NCBI RefSeq assembly: GCF_000715075.1
Contig: NC_134101.1
Location: 147,411,084 to 147,475,083 of the forward strand
Source of the DNA: Nicotiana tabacum
Taxonomy: Eukaryota; Streptophyta; Magnoliopsida; Solanales; Solanaceae
DNA: 64,000 bases
Reading direction: 5' to 3'
Under the pieces are notes generated by a model. That model was not told the DNA's origin. It saw only the letters and a program-made list of their open reading frames with translations, and ran no database searches. Shown here in pieces: positions 8,352 to 19,977 of this stretch (the first letter of the stretch is position 1; the number at the start of each line of letters is the position of its first letter). Position numbers and translations under genes: made by a program.

Positions 8352-10473
8352 GGCCATTTGAGAACTTAAAAGGGGCTGGACTTTTTTAGTCTTCAGAAAA
8401 AAGAGAAAAACAAAGTGAAAATTTTCAGTCTTAAGGCTAGAGTTTTAATCTGAAGAGAGGTTTACTGAGTTTAAAGAAAGCCGAAAAACATAAGTTAGTT
8501 TCCAAATAGATTGTAACCAAACACCATCTGAAAGTTGAACAAGAATTCATATTGGTCAAGCTGTCTTGGCCAAGTTCTGTCGTCTGCCGTGACTGAGCTG
8601 TTTGTTGGTTGCTGAACTATTGGTATTTGCTGCATTGAACTTCTTTTACTTCTGGTGTTCATTACTCTTCGTCTGGAATTATTGGTTTGGCACTCGACTA
8701 TTTGCTGGTTTCATTTATTCTGGGAATCATTGTTGGTTGTTCATGGACTGTGGAAAACAATCTTGGTTGTTGGTTTGTTGCTGTGTTGTTGCTGTGTATC
8801 TGTTGATGCTGTGATTACTGCACACTACTCAACTGATCACTCTCCTTCTTCCTTTCCTTTCCTTACCAGGTACACAGTTGATACCACCAATGTAATTGAG
8901 AGTTTGAGCATGAATGCAAAAGAGAGGACCTGCAGATTGTTTTATGTATACATGAACTGCTACATTAAATGTCATAAAATAGTTACATTTTCGTTTGTAT
9001 AATAGAAGTAGCCTACATGCTCAGTATATCAATGTAGGTTAATGAATGATAGTCATGTATGTATGCTGTCAGGTGAAAAACATTCCCAGGGTAATAGATT
9101 GTATTTTAGACTTAGTCTGATGGTGTAGTACATTCTATAATGTAGGCCAAAAATAGGAAAACTACCCACATGAGTTAAAGTTCTTTCCCCTTTGCTAGTT
9201 TGTCACATATAAATTGATAAAGAACAAAGAATCAGTTCTAGGCCTCAACCTCAGGAAGGACGAGCCCAAATGGAAAAAATCAGTTAGGCCTGTATCGGAA
9301 AAACAGGGCCCAAGTCTGGCCATCTCGCATGAGCTAGGTTTGGGCCCATAATTTGCAGCTAGTTGTCCATAAGTGCAGTCACGTTTTATTATTCTGTAAA
9401 AGCACTTTAAATCCGGTTTTATAATCAACTAAGGCTATTTACTGCTTTCAATTGATAGAGACAAACACGACAAGAAACTTAGTTGCTATAGGGTATCCTT
9501 TAAAAATAACAACGAGATGAGCCTCGATAAAAATAAACAAAACGCAGATGCGGGGCCCTTGTTAAATGTATATTATTGAAGCATTTAGTTTCCAGGACGG
9601 GTTGCTTAGCAAATCTCACAACCCTCCTAAAATAACAACACGATAGTCTCTTTAGGATACGCTTTAATAAACCTTACCTTCTTAAACTCGGGTGCACATT
9701 TATGTGACCCAAATCCAAATCTCGACAGATTCGAAATGTATTTCTAATCACGGGTACATTGATTGTGACGTGATCCGAGAGGCATATCCATGACGTCGCG
9801 AATTCCTTTTAAAAGTAGAACGAGACGAGCCTCGTCAAATAAAAATATACACAGCTGCGGGGCCCTCTAACTGTATATACATTAAAACACTTAGAATTCG
9901 GGACAGGCCATTTAGCGAATTTTTCGGCCTTACCCAAAACAACAATACGCTAGTTGCTTTAGGCACGTCTTAATAATTTATTCTCCTTAATTCGGGTGCA
10001 CATTTATGTGACCCAAATCCAAATCTCAACCGAGTCGAAATATGTCAACAACCATGGGTGCATTGATGTAACGTGGTTCGAGATATGTTTTCACGACGTT
10101 GCAATTCTTGATAAAATAACAGTAAATGACAAAAGCGGTTTAAAAGTTAAATTTTGCACATAAGTTCACACTTGTATAAAATCAGATAATCAAGCCGAAT
10201 ATAACAGTTGAGCGACCGTGCTAGAACCATGAAACTCAGGAATGTCTAACACCTTCTCCCGGGTTAACAGAATTCCTTATCCGGATTTCTGGTACGCAGA
10301 CTGTAATATGGAGTCATTCTTTTCCTCGATTCGGGATTAAAATTGGTGACTTGGGACACCCTAAATCTTCCAAGTGGCGACTCTAAAATAATTAAACCAA
10401 TCCCGTTTCGATTGTCCTTTAATTGGAAAAACTCCCTTGTACCCCCTCGGGTACGGAAAAAGAAGGTGTGACA

Positions 10474-11173
10474 GCGGGTACCCATTGTGATGTGAGATAT
10501 AACTCGAGGGGCTGGTGTTGTTCTATGATATTGCCCGATGGGCAATCCTTTATGTGTTTATATTTCCTAGTTGCCTGTCATTTACCTACTTAATTGTTAA
10601 AAAGACATTTCATGAAGTTTAAACTGAAATAAAATGACGTTACATATCTTCACTGATTCACTATTTTTACTGGCTTTTACTGCTTCATTATAGCCTGTAA
10701 TGTGCCTTACGTGATTTGATATTTCTCAGTCTTTATTTATGATTATTACTCACTGAGTTGGAGTACTCACTTTACTCCCTGCACCCCGTGTTCAGATTCA
10801 GGCACTTCAGGTCCCGCTAGTGAGTGTTGATCCTTCCAGCTCAGGCGGATTCAGAAATTCTCTAGGTAGTTGCCGGTGTTCGCAGCCCAGAGCTTCTTCC
10901 CTTATCTTAATTTTTCCGTTTTAGCTCTGTATTAGACTATGTAGACTCTTCAGACTTGTATTATATTGATAGATACTCATGACTGGTGACACCCTAATGT
11001 CGGGCCATGTTATTTCTGCAAATTGTATTATTCACCGTATTTTGGGATTTTATTATGTTTAATGACTTAATTTTACTACTTTAAATTGCTTAAAATGAAT
11101 TGGGAATGTGTCAGCTGACCTTGTCTTCACGAGAGGCGCCATCACGATCGGGTCCGGGTTTAGGGTCGTGGCA
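10474..11173 (+). repeat. 3' fragment of a chromovirus LTR (E2 family)
   Basis: Matches the distal third of the E2 LTRs (compare 14095-14806 and 22084-22796), including CTCACTGAGTTGGAGTACTC and the terminal CACGAGAGGCGCCATCACG...GTCGTGGCA. Its left end is the insertion site of E1; the missing 5' part should lie left of the E1 5' LTR, outside the window. Confidence 0.88.
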
Positions 11174-12863
11174 GGAGCTCTCAACCCTCGCAAGCAGGAC
11201 CTGCAGCGCCTGAATCTGTACACGAGGTGCAAGGAGTAAAGTGAGTACTCCAACTCAGTGAATAATATTAATAAATGAAGACTGAGAAATAAGAAATCAC
11301 GTAAGACACATCATAGGCTATAATGAAGTAGTAAAATCCAGTAAAAATAATGAAACAGTGAAATATGCAAAGTCACTTTAGTTCAGTTTAAGCTTTTTAA
11401 AATGCCCTTTTTAAATAGTTAAGCAAGTATAAGACAGACAACTAGAAAAGGTAAACGCATAAAGAAACGCCCCTCGGGCACAATACGAATAGAATCAGCC
11501 CTTCGGGCAACACATGGAACAATAACCAGCCCCTTGGGCTCTATCTCATATCACAATGGGTACCCGTGCTCACTGGGGGTGTGCAGAATCCTGGAGGGGC
11601 CCCTTACGGCCCAAGTGCAATATCAAGCCATCTCGTGGCATACTCACATAGACTCTCGGCCTTATATCAACAAGCCACCTCGTGGCGTACAAATCTCAGG
11701 CTCTCGGCCTCACAATCATAATCAGTGTTTCCTCACAACATAGACCCTTGGCCTTACTCAGTCAGAATCTCATAAGCCACTCGGACAAACAGTAAAACAT
11801 GATTCTTAGCCCAAAATTTTATTTAATATATCATTTTAAGTGTTAAAACAGAGCAAACATGGCTGAGTTATGAAAACAGTAGAATATAGCATGACTGAGT
11901 ACAAGTGTAAAGTCAAAACAGTGAGGAAATATCAGTAAAAATCCCCTAAGGGTTCAAATAGTTGACACGAGGCCCAAATATGGCATTCAGCCCAAAACAT
12001 GATGATAGCAAACAATTTTAAGTCAAATACGCGGTAAAACAATCATTCGGGATGAACTAAGTCACAATCTCCAATAGTGCACGACCCCACGCTCGTCATC
12101 TAGCATGTTTGTCACCTCAATATAGCACAACGATGTGCAATCCGGGGTTTCATGTCTTGATCATTACTCACCTCAATCTGGTCCGAACTCTAGCCTGCGA
12201 TGCCTTTGCCGTTCTTTCCGTCAACCATCCGAAATCACCCTGAGCCCCCCGGGACCTCAACTAAAGGCAAAAACAAGTCACATACCACCATTCAAACTTG
12301 TACCAATCTTCAAAACACTCAAACAACATCAAATCAACTAAAACACATCTGATTCAAGCCTAAGTTCCCAAAATCTTCCGAATTATGCTTTTGATCAAAA
12401 AGCATACTAAACCACATCCAAATGACCTGAAATTTTGGACACACATCCCAAATAACCCAACGGAACTATTGCAACTTCCAGAATTCCATTCCGACCGCTA
12501 TATCAAAATCTCACCTATCAACCGGAAAACGCTAAAAATCCACTTTAGCCAATTCAAGCCTAAATTTACTCCGGACCTCCAAAACACATTCCGATCATGG
12601 TCCTAAGTCCCAAATCACCTCACAAAGCTATCCGAACTATCGAAACTCACATCCAAGCCCTATAACACATACGTCAACATCTGGTTGACTTTTCCAACTT
12701 AAACTTCCTCAAAAGAGACTAAGTGTCTCAAACCTTCTCAAGACCTTTCCGAACCCGAGCCAACCAACCTGATCAAACATAGAACTGATAAACAAAGGAA
12801 TAGGAAGAATAAATGGGGGAAAACAGAGCGGTAACTCATGAGACGACATGCCGAGTCGTCATA
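11174..12863 (-). repeat. Chromovirus LTR (E2 family), inverted and truncated
   Basis: Read on the minus strand it begins TATGACGACTCGGC and TCTCATGAGTTACCG, the start of the E2-family LTR (12863 leftwards), and runs to about 11174, lacking the last third of a kilobase. It faces the forward LTR fragment at 10474-11173, so the two form an inverted repeat of about 350 bp per arm. It carries its own internal deletion (near 12200-12225), different from that in the E2 5' LTR. No frames here are coding. Confidence 0.85.
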
Positions 12864-13142
12864 GCCGTCAAGGCCTCTGGTTACTAAGTATTTAAATGTA
12901 AATCTAATTTGTTGATACTGAAATACTTACATAAAGCAAGAGTTATGAAATGAAATATTCATCGCACCTTATCAAGATATGAAAAGATAAAATATTAGAT
13001 TGAAGAATTTAGCTTCACAATTATAGAATAAAATAGCAACTTAGTAAACTTTCACTGTTTCTGAAACTCTCCTCCTACTTCCTTACTCTTTTTTTCTTAT
13101 CTTCAAAGTTTTGTAGAGCAGATATGAATTCTTCACATTAAC
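12864..13142. other. AT-rich flank of E2
   Basis: No gene or recognised repeat. Its last five bases, TTAAC (13138-13142), form the left half of the E2 target duplication. Confidence 0.5.
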
Positions 13143-14806
13143 TGTGACGACCCGGCCAATCGTCTCATGAGTTACCGTTCTGTTTTCCCCATTTCTGTTT
13201 CTTTATGCTTTGTTTATCCGCATTTTGTGATATCGGATTGGTCGGATCAAATCCGGAAGGAATTTGGTAAGGTTTGAGACACTTAGTCTCTTTTAAGGAA
13301 GTTTGAGTTGGAAAAAGTTAGCCGGATATTGACTTATGTGTTAGAGGGCTCGGATGTGAGTTCTGACAGTTCGATTAACTTCGGGAGGTGATTTTTGACT
13401 TAGGAGTATGATCGGAATGGGTTTTGGAGGTTTGGAATAGAATTAGGCTCGAATTGGCGAAGTTGATATTTTTGCAATTTCCGGTTGATAGGCGAGATTT
13501 TGATATAGGGGTCGGAATGGAATTCCGAGAGTTGCAGTAGCTTCATTCATTTGGGATGTGTGTGCAAATTGTAGGTTATTTGGACGTGGTTTGATTGGGG
13601 TTTTGATCAAAAGCGGATTTCGGAAGATTTTAGAAACTTAGGCTTGAATCCGAGGTGTTTTGGTTGATTTGGTATTGCTTGAAGTGTTTTGATGATTGGA
13701 ACAAGTTTGAATAAAGTATTGGGTCATGTTGGTTCTTTTGGTTGAGGTCCCGGGGGCCTCAGAATGATTTCAGGTGGTCGTCGGAGAAGTTGAAAGGTTA
13801 TTGCAGCTGCTGGGATTTTTCTGCTTCTGGTGTTTTCGCACCTGCGGTTTGGGTGAGAAACACTGTTGTACTATTGCCCGAGGGGCTTGTGAGGATTTTT
13901 GACTGATTAAGGCCGAGGGCCTATGTTGTGAGGAAACACTAATATTGATTTGAGGCTGAGGGCCTGAGATATGTACGCCACGAGTTGGCTTGATTGATAT
14001 GAGGCCGAGGGCCTAATTTTGATGACACGAGATGGCTTGTTATTGCACTTGGGCCGTAAGGGGCCCCTCCAGTAGTCTGCATAACCCTAGTGAGCACCGA
14101 TACCCATTGTGACGTGAGATTGAGCCAGAGGGGCTGTTATTATTCTGAGATGTTGCCCGAGGGGCGGATGTGGTGATACGGTGCCCGAGGGGCGAACTTC
14201 TATTTGTTTACTTTACCTTAACTACCTGTCAATTACTTGTTTATTTGTTGAAAGAGGATTTTACTTGAGTTTCCACTGTTTTACTGCTTTTAAATGGTTT
14301 TACTGCTTCACTATAGAATGTCTTGTGCCCTATGTGATTTCTTACTTTCAGTCGTTATTTACATTTGTTACTCACTGAGTTGGAGTACTCACTTTACTCC
14401 CTGCACCCTGTGTGCAGATTCAGGTGTAGCTAGTTCTACTCCCGAGTGTTGATTCCTCCAGCTTCAGGCGGCCTTTCGGAGATTACGAGGTAGTTGTTGA
14501 CGTCTGCAACCCCGTATATCTACTCCTTTATCGCTTCTATGTCCTTTTAGATAGTTGTACTAGTTATGGATTTAGCAGAATTGTATTATGACTTGTAGAT
14601 GCTCATGACTAGTGACACCTTAGTTAGGGCTATGTATGGGTGTTCTTCCACATATTTATGTTATCATTGTTATTTCGGATTTATTTTATCATGTCTAGAC
14701 CGTTTCTTAAATGCTTACTGTTAATAATTGGAATATGGGAAGTGTCGGCTGACCTTTTCTTCACGAGAGGCGCCATCGCGAACGAGTCTAGGTTAGGGTC
14801 GTGACA
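13143..14806 (+). repeat. E2 5' LTR, internally deleted
   Basis: TGTGACGACC...GTCGTGACA. It is about 1155 bp shorter than the 3' LTR. The deletion joins the two copies of GTTTGGG seen in the 3' LTR at 20682-20688 and 21837-21843, keeping one copy, near 13850. Distal half carries repeated GAGGCCGAGGGCCT, TGCCCGAGGGGC and CACGAG-TGGCTTG motifs. Confidence 0.92.
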
Positions 14807-14809
14807 AGT

Positions 14810-14821
14810 TGGTATCAGAGC
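14810..14821 (+). other. E2 primer binding site (tRNA-iMet type)
   Basis: TGGTATCAGAGC, three bases after the LTR end, is complementary to the 3' end of plant initiator tRNA-Met, the usual primer of chromoviruses. Confidence 0.9.
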
Positions 14822-14962
14822 ATAGGTTACATAGGTCTCACGAGTCATGAGCAGGTTTAGTAGAGTCTCGTGGATCAGTACGAAGACGTCTGTATTTATC
14901 CTCGAGAGGCTGCAGAACCTTTAGGAAAAACTTCATATTCTTGAAATTCTTATCGTGCGAAC

Positions 14963-16340
14963 TTGTTGATCAGAGTACTAAACTTCTGTTATTCTATTCT
15001 CTCACAAATAGTGAGGACACACGCTACCGAACAGGGTGGACGACCACCAGTGCCACCAGCTGTGGCCACCAGAGGCCAAGGACGCGGCCGTAGTTGTGGT
15101 AGGGGCAGAGCATCTAGAGCAGCATTTGCAAATCCACCAGCTCAAGATCATGTCCCAGTTATGGGCGCTCCTGCAGCACAACTGTGCCCATTGTGATTCT
15201 GGGTCTTCAGAAGGCCTTGGCTCAAATCTTATCAGTTTGCACTGGCCAAGCTCAGGCAGTTTCATCCACTACAGGCACATCTACTTCTTAGGCTGGGGGA
15301 GGCAATCAGACTCCCGCTGCTCGCACACCTGAGCAGGTCATGCAGGGACTTCAGATGCTGGGGGCACATCCAGCCCAGCCGGTTGCCGTTGCTCAGGACT
15401 ATGTAGTTCCTGCTATGCTGGATGATGAGCAACGTAGGTTGGAGAGGTTTGGTATACTGCAGCCTCTAACCTTCAGTAGTGCAGAGGGTGAGGATGCCCA
15501 GGGTTTCTTAGACAAGTGCTAGAGGATGCTTCGTACAACGGGTATTCTGGAAACCAGCGGGGTCGCTTTCACTACTTACCAGTTTTCTGGAGCTACCTTT
15601 ACTTGGTGGGAGTCTTTTGAGAGGAGTATACCTGTTGGTGTAGCACCCCTTACCTGGCAGCAGTTCTCCTTTCTCTTTCTGGAGAGTATGTGCCGCAGTC
15701 CCGTAGTCCCAGAGAGGAGCTACGTAGGGAGTTTGAGTGGTTGCATCAGGGAGAGATGACTGTGATGCAGTACGAGATGAGGTTCTCCGAGTTACCTCAT
15801 CATGCTATTTGGATGGTTCCGATAGATAAAGAGAGGATTAGGAGGTTGTTGATGGCCTCGATTATCAGCTTCGTATTCTCATGACCCAAGAAAGGGTGAT
15901 GGGTGCTACTTTTGAGGAGGTTGTGGATATTTCCCGTGAGATTGAGTCTGTTTGTCGCCAGGAGCGAGAAGAGAGAGAGGCCAAGAGGCCTCAAGGATCT
16001 GGTAGTTATAGTGGTACTCCTTTGAGGGGTCAGTTTCAGCACAGAAGAGGCCGTCCATTTAGGCATACTCAGCCTGCTCGCCCAGGTTATCGTGGGGCAT
16101 CGTCGGGTCATGGTTCTCACAGTTCTCATCAGGGCCAGTCATCACTTAGTGCCCTTTTAACTCAAAGTTCATCCCGGGCTCCATCAGTCCAGGGCTCTTC
16201 TATGTAGAGTGCATCTGCTAGTCACTCCGGTGTGAGGGGTTCCCTTTAGTCCCCTTCTCCAGCACCTGGGAGTTATTATAAGTGTGGCAAGATGGGTCAC
16301 ATGTGGAGGTAGTGTCCTCGTCGTGTTGCTAGTTTGTCTC
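14963..16340 (+). pseudogene. gag: E2 gag, broken
   Basis: Pieces in all three frames add up to a Tekay-type Gag. The N-terminal segment VRTHATEQGGRPPVPPA (about 15008) has ATA where ATG is expected in the family. The core spans 15340-15884: LTFSSAEGEDAQGFLDKC, then FTTYQFSGATFTWWESF, then REELRREFEWLHQGEMTVMQYE. A basic, Ser/Gln-rich linker follows to 16207. The zinc knuckle near 16280 is degenerate: the first Cys position is Tyr (YYKCGKMGHMWR) and a TAG precedes the last Cys. At least two frameshifts and several TAG/TGA stops are present. Confidence 0.85.
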
Positions 16341-16529
16341 AGTAGAGGGGTCAGTCATCGGCTTCAGCGCCAGTTTCTTCACCGCCACCCGCTCAGCCAG
16401 CTAAGGGTGGAGGTTAGTCAGCTAAGGGTCGCCCTAGAGGGGGAGGTCGATCAGGGGGCGATCAGGCCTATTTCTATGCACTCCCAGATAGACCAGATGT
16501 TATTACTTCAGATGTTGTCATTATAGGTA

Positions 16530-19500
16530 TTGTTTCAGTCTGCCACAGAAATGCCTCTGTATTATTTGATCCCGGTTCCACCTTTTCTTATGTGTCATCA
16601 TACTTTGCTCGTTATTTGGGTACGCCCCGTGAGTTTCTTGCTTTATCTATTCATGTATCTACCACAGTGGGCAATACTGTTATTGTAGACCGTGTGTACC
16701 GGTCATGTGTGGTGACTTTTGGGGGTCTAGAGACCCGAATGGATCTGTTATTACTGAGTATGGTGGATTTCGATGTAATTTTGGGCATGGATTGGTTATA
16801 TCCGTGTCGTGTTATTCTTGACTGTCATGCTAAGACAATCACTTTGGCTATATCAGATGTGCCACGGATTGAGTGGGAGGTGTGACTGATTATGTTCTAG
16901 TAGAGTGATCTCATTCTTGAAAGCCCAACGTATGGTTGGGAAGGGTTGTCTTTCATATTTAGCGTTTGTGAGAGATGTCGGAGCTAAGGCTCCCAGTATT
17001 AATTCTGTCCCAGTTGTGAGGGATTCTCAAGATGTGTTTCCTGTAGACCTGTCGGGCATGCCACCGGACAGGGATATTGATTTTGGTATTGACCTAGTGC
17101 CGGGCACTCAGCCCATTTCTATTCAGCCGTATTGTATGGCACCAGGAGAGTTGAAGGAATTAAAAGAATAACTTCAAGAACTACTTGATAAAGGGTTCAT
17201 TCGGCCTAGTGTGTCACTTTGGGGTGCGCCGGTTCTATTTGTGAAAAAGAAGGATGGCACTATGAGAATGTGCATTGATTATATGCAATTGAACAAAGTA
17301 ACAATTAAGAACAAGTATCCCTTGCCTCGCATTGATGATTTATTCGACCAGCTTCAGGGAGCGAGGGTGTTCTCCAAGATTGATCTCCGTTCAAGCTATC
17401 ACCAGTTGAAGATCAGGAATTCGGATATTCTTAAGACGACTTTCAGGACCCGTTATGGTCATTATGAGTTCTTGGTGATGTCTTTTGGGCTGACCAATGT
17501 TCCAGCAGCGCTCATGCATTTGATGAACATCGTGCTCCGGCCTTATCTCGATTCATCTGTCATAGTCTTCATTGATGATATTCTAGTATATTCGCGTAGT
17601 TAGGAGGAGCACCCAGATCATTTGAGAGTTGTGTTGCAGAGATTGAGAGAGGAGAAGCTTTATGCAAAATTCTCCAAGTGAGAGTTTTAGCTTAGTTCAG
17701 TGGCTTTCTTGGGGCACGTGGTGTCCAACGAGGGTATTCAGGTTGATCCGAAGAAGATAAAGGCGGTGTAGAGTTGGCCCAGACCGTCCTCAGCCACAGA
17801 GATTCACAACTTTCTTGGTTTGGCGGGTTATTATCGCTGTTTTGTTTAGGGATTCTCATCTATCGCATCGCCCTTGACCAAGTTGACTCAGAAGGGTGCT
17901 TCATTTGTATGGTTGGACGAGTATGAGGAGAGCTTTCAGAAGCTCAAGACAGCTTTGACCATAGCTGCAGTGCTAGTTTTGCCATCAGCTTCAGGTTCAT
18001 ATACCTTATATTGTGATGCCTCGAGAGTTGGTATTAGTTGTGTATTGATGCAGGAGGGTAGTTATTGCTTGTGCTTCTCGTCAGTTGAAACCCCATGAGA
18101 AGAACTACCTCGTTCATGATTTGGAGTTGGCTGCCATAGTTCACGCATTGAAAATTTGGAGGCATTCCTTGTATGGCGTGTCTTGTGAGATGTTCACTGA
18201 TCATCGCAATTTTCAGCATTTGTTCAAACAAAAGGATCTTAGTTTGAGGCAGCAGAGATGGTTGGAGTTGCTTAAGGATTATGATATCATAATATTTTAC
18301 CATCCGGGAAATGCTAATGTGGTGGCCGATGCCTTAAGCCAAAAGACGGTGAGCATAGGGAGTTTGGCATATATTCCAGTTGGGGAGAGACCTCTTGTAG
18401 TTGATGTTCAGGCCTTGGCCAATCGATTCGTAAGATTAGATATTTCGGAGCCTAGTTGAGTAATGGCGCGTGTGGTTTCTCGGTCTTCCTTATATGATCG
18501 CATCAGAGAGCGCCAATATGATGATCCGCACTTGCTAGTCCTTAGGGATAGAGTTCAGCATGATGATGCTATAGATGTGACCATTGGTGATGATGGGGTG
18601 TTGAGGATGCAAGGCCGGATTTGTGTGCTCAATGTGGATGGGCTTTGGGAGTTGATTCTGGAGGAGGCCCATAGCTCGCGGTATTCCATTCATCTGGGTG
18701 CCGCGAAAATGTATCAAGATTTGAGGCAGCACTACTAGTGGAGAAAAATGAAGAAAGATATTGTAGGATTTGTAGCTCGGTGTCTCAATTGTCAGCACAT
18801 GAAATATGAGAATCATAGATTGGGTAGCTTGCTTTAGCGGATAGATATTCTAGAGTGGAAGTGGGAGAGGATCACTATGAACTTTATAGTTGGACTTCCA
18901 CGGACTTTGAGGAAGTTTGATGCTATTTGGGTGATTTTGGATCGGCTCACCAAGTCCGCGCACTTCATTCCTGTGTGTACTACCTATTCTTCAGAGCGGT
19001 TGGTAGAGATCTATATCCGGGAGATTGTTCGTTTGCATGGTGTCCCAGTTTCCATCATTTCGGATATGGGCACTCAGTTTACATCACAGTTTTGGAGGTC
19101 TGTACAGTGAGAGTTGGGTACTTAGGTTGAGTTGAGCACAGCTTTTCATCCTCAGACAGACGGGCAGTCCGAGCGCACTATTCAGATATTGAAGGACATG
19201 TTGCGTGCTTATGTCATTGATTTAGGAGGGTCATGGGATCATTTTTTACCGCTTGCAGAATTTTCCTATAACAATAGCTACCAGTCGAGTATTCAGATGG
19301 CTCCATATGAGGCTTTGTATGGGAGGCGGTGTAGATCTCCAGTTGGTTGGTTCGAGCCCGATGAGGCTAGGCTATTGGGGACAGACTTGGTGCAGGATGT
19401 TCTAGAAAAGGTAAAGGTGATTCAGGAGAGGCTTCGTACAACACAATCGAGACAAAAGAGTTATGCTGACAGGAAGGTTCGAGATGTGTCCTACATGGTT

Positions 19501-19977
19501 GGCGAGAAGGTTCTGTTGAAGGTTTCGCCCATGAAGGGTGTTATGAGATTTGGGAAGAAAGGTAATTTGAGTCCTCGGTTCATTGGGACTTTTGAGGTGC
19601 TTCGGAGGATTGGGGAGGTGGCTTATGAGCTTGCTTTGCCACCCATCTTGTCGAGTATGCATCCCGTATTTCATGTTTCTATGCTTCGGAAGTATATTGG
19701 GGATTCGTCTCATGTTGTGGATTTCAGCACGGTTCAGTTAGATGATGATTTGACCTATGATGTCGAGCTAGTAGCTATTTTGGGTCTTCAGGTTCGAAAG
19801 TTGAGGTCAAAGGATATAGCTTCAGTAAAAGTGCAGTGGAGAGGTCGGCCCGTGGAGGAGGCTACCTGGGAGACCGAGCGGGAGATACGGAGCCGATATC
19901 CTCACCTGTTTGAGGCTTCAGGTATGTCTCTTGATTCGTTCGCGGACGAACGTTTGTTTAAGTTGGGGAGGATGTGA
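16530..19977 (+). pseudogene. pol: E2 pol: protease, RT, RNase H, integrase, chromodomain, broken
   Basis: Protease active site FDPGST (16568-16585), the DPG form of this clade. RT (17100-17700) has [12 protein letters not shown] and [10 protein letters not shown] (17563-17592). RNase H has YCDASRVG (18010) and [15 protein letters not shown] (18118). Integrase has a zinc finger (18670-18800, CLNCQ), catalytic Asp in MNFIVGLP region replaced by Asn at 18877-18882, ISDMGTQF with the second Asp, and DGQSERTIQ with the Glu (19159-19185). The last frame, 19132-19977 (281 codons), ends in a chromodomain (residues about 211-258, VQWRGRPVEEATWE), which in this clade binds histone marks to steer insertion into heterochromatin. 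In-frame TAG/TGA codons and one shift near 18060 disable it. The stop TGA at 19975 lies inside the LTR start TGTGACG. Confidence 0.9.

Larger units (their letters stand above)
1..10473 (+). mobile_element. E1: Ty3/gypsy Tat-lineage LTR retrotransposon, 3' part
   Basis: The window opens inside the reverse transcriptase of this element and contains the rest of pol, a long non-coding tail and the whole 3' LTR. Placement in the Tat group rests on a second, archaeal-type RNase H between the gypsy RNase H and integrase, the very long tail between pol and the LTR, and the 4.2-kb LTR. The LTR ends at 10473 and abuts, without a gap, a piece of an older chromovirus LTR beginning gcggg. The same sequence is uninterrupted in the E2 3' LTR near 22082-22107, so E1 jumped into that older LTR. 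The 5' half lies left of the window. Confidence 0.92.
6252..10473 (+). repeat. E1 3' LTR (4.2 kb)
   Basis: Starts TGTAAGCACGTG immediately after the polypurine tract and ends GGTGTGACA, so it has the TG...CA form. The right end is fixed by the junction with an unrelated chromovirus LTR that is continuous elsewhere in the window. The length of 4222 bp fits Tat/Ogre LTRs. It contains two separate promoter-like regions (6721-6965 and about 8344) and no credible protein-coding gene; short frames inside it look fortuitous. About 9480-10100 holds two diverged copies of a segment (AACGAGACGAGCCTCG..., GCGGGGCCCT..., GGGTGCACATTTATGTGACC), an internal duplication of roughly 300 bp. Confidence 0.88.

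Noticed and set aside
8602..9002. Hydrophobic 70- and 115-codon overlapping frames in the E1 LTR
   Set aside because: T-rich composition gives Leu/Phe/Val runs; the frames overlap each other, have no family resemblance and sit in LTR sequence.
14810..14821. tRNA gene
   Set aside because: TGGTATCAGAGC and the other tRNA-like strings here are primer binding sites directly after LTR ends; no cloverleaf can be formed around them.
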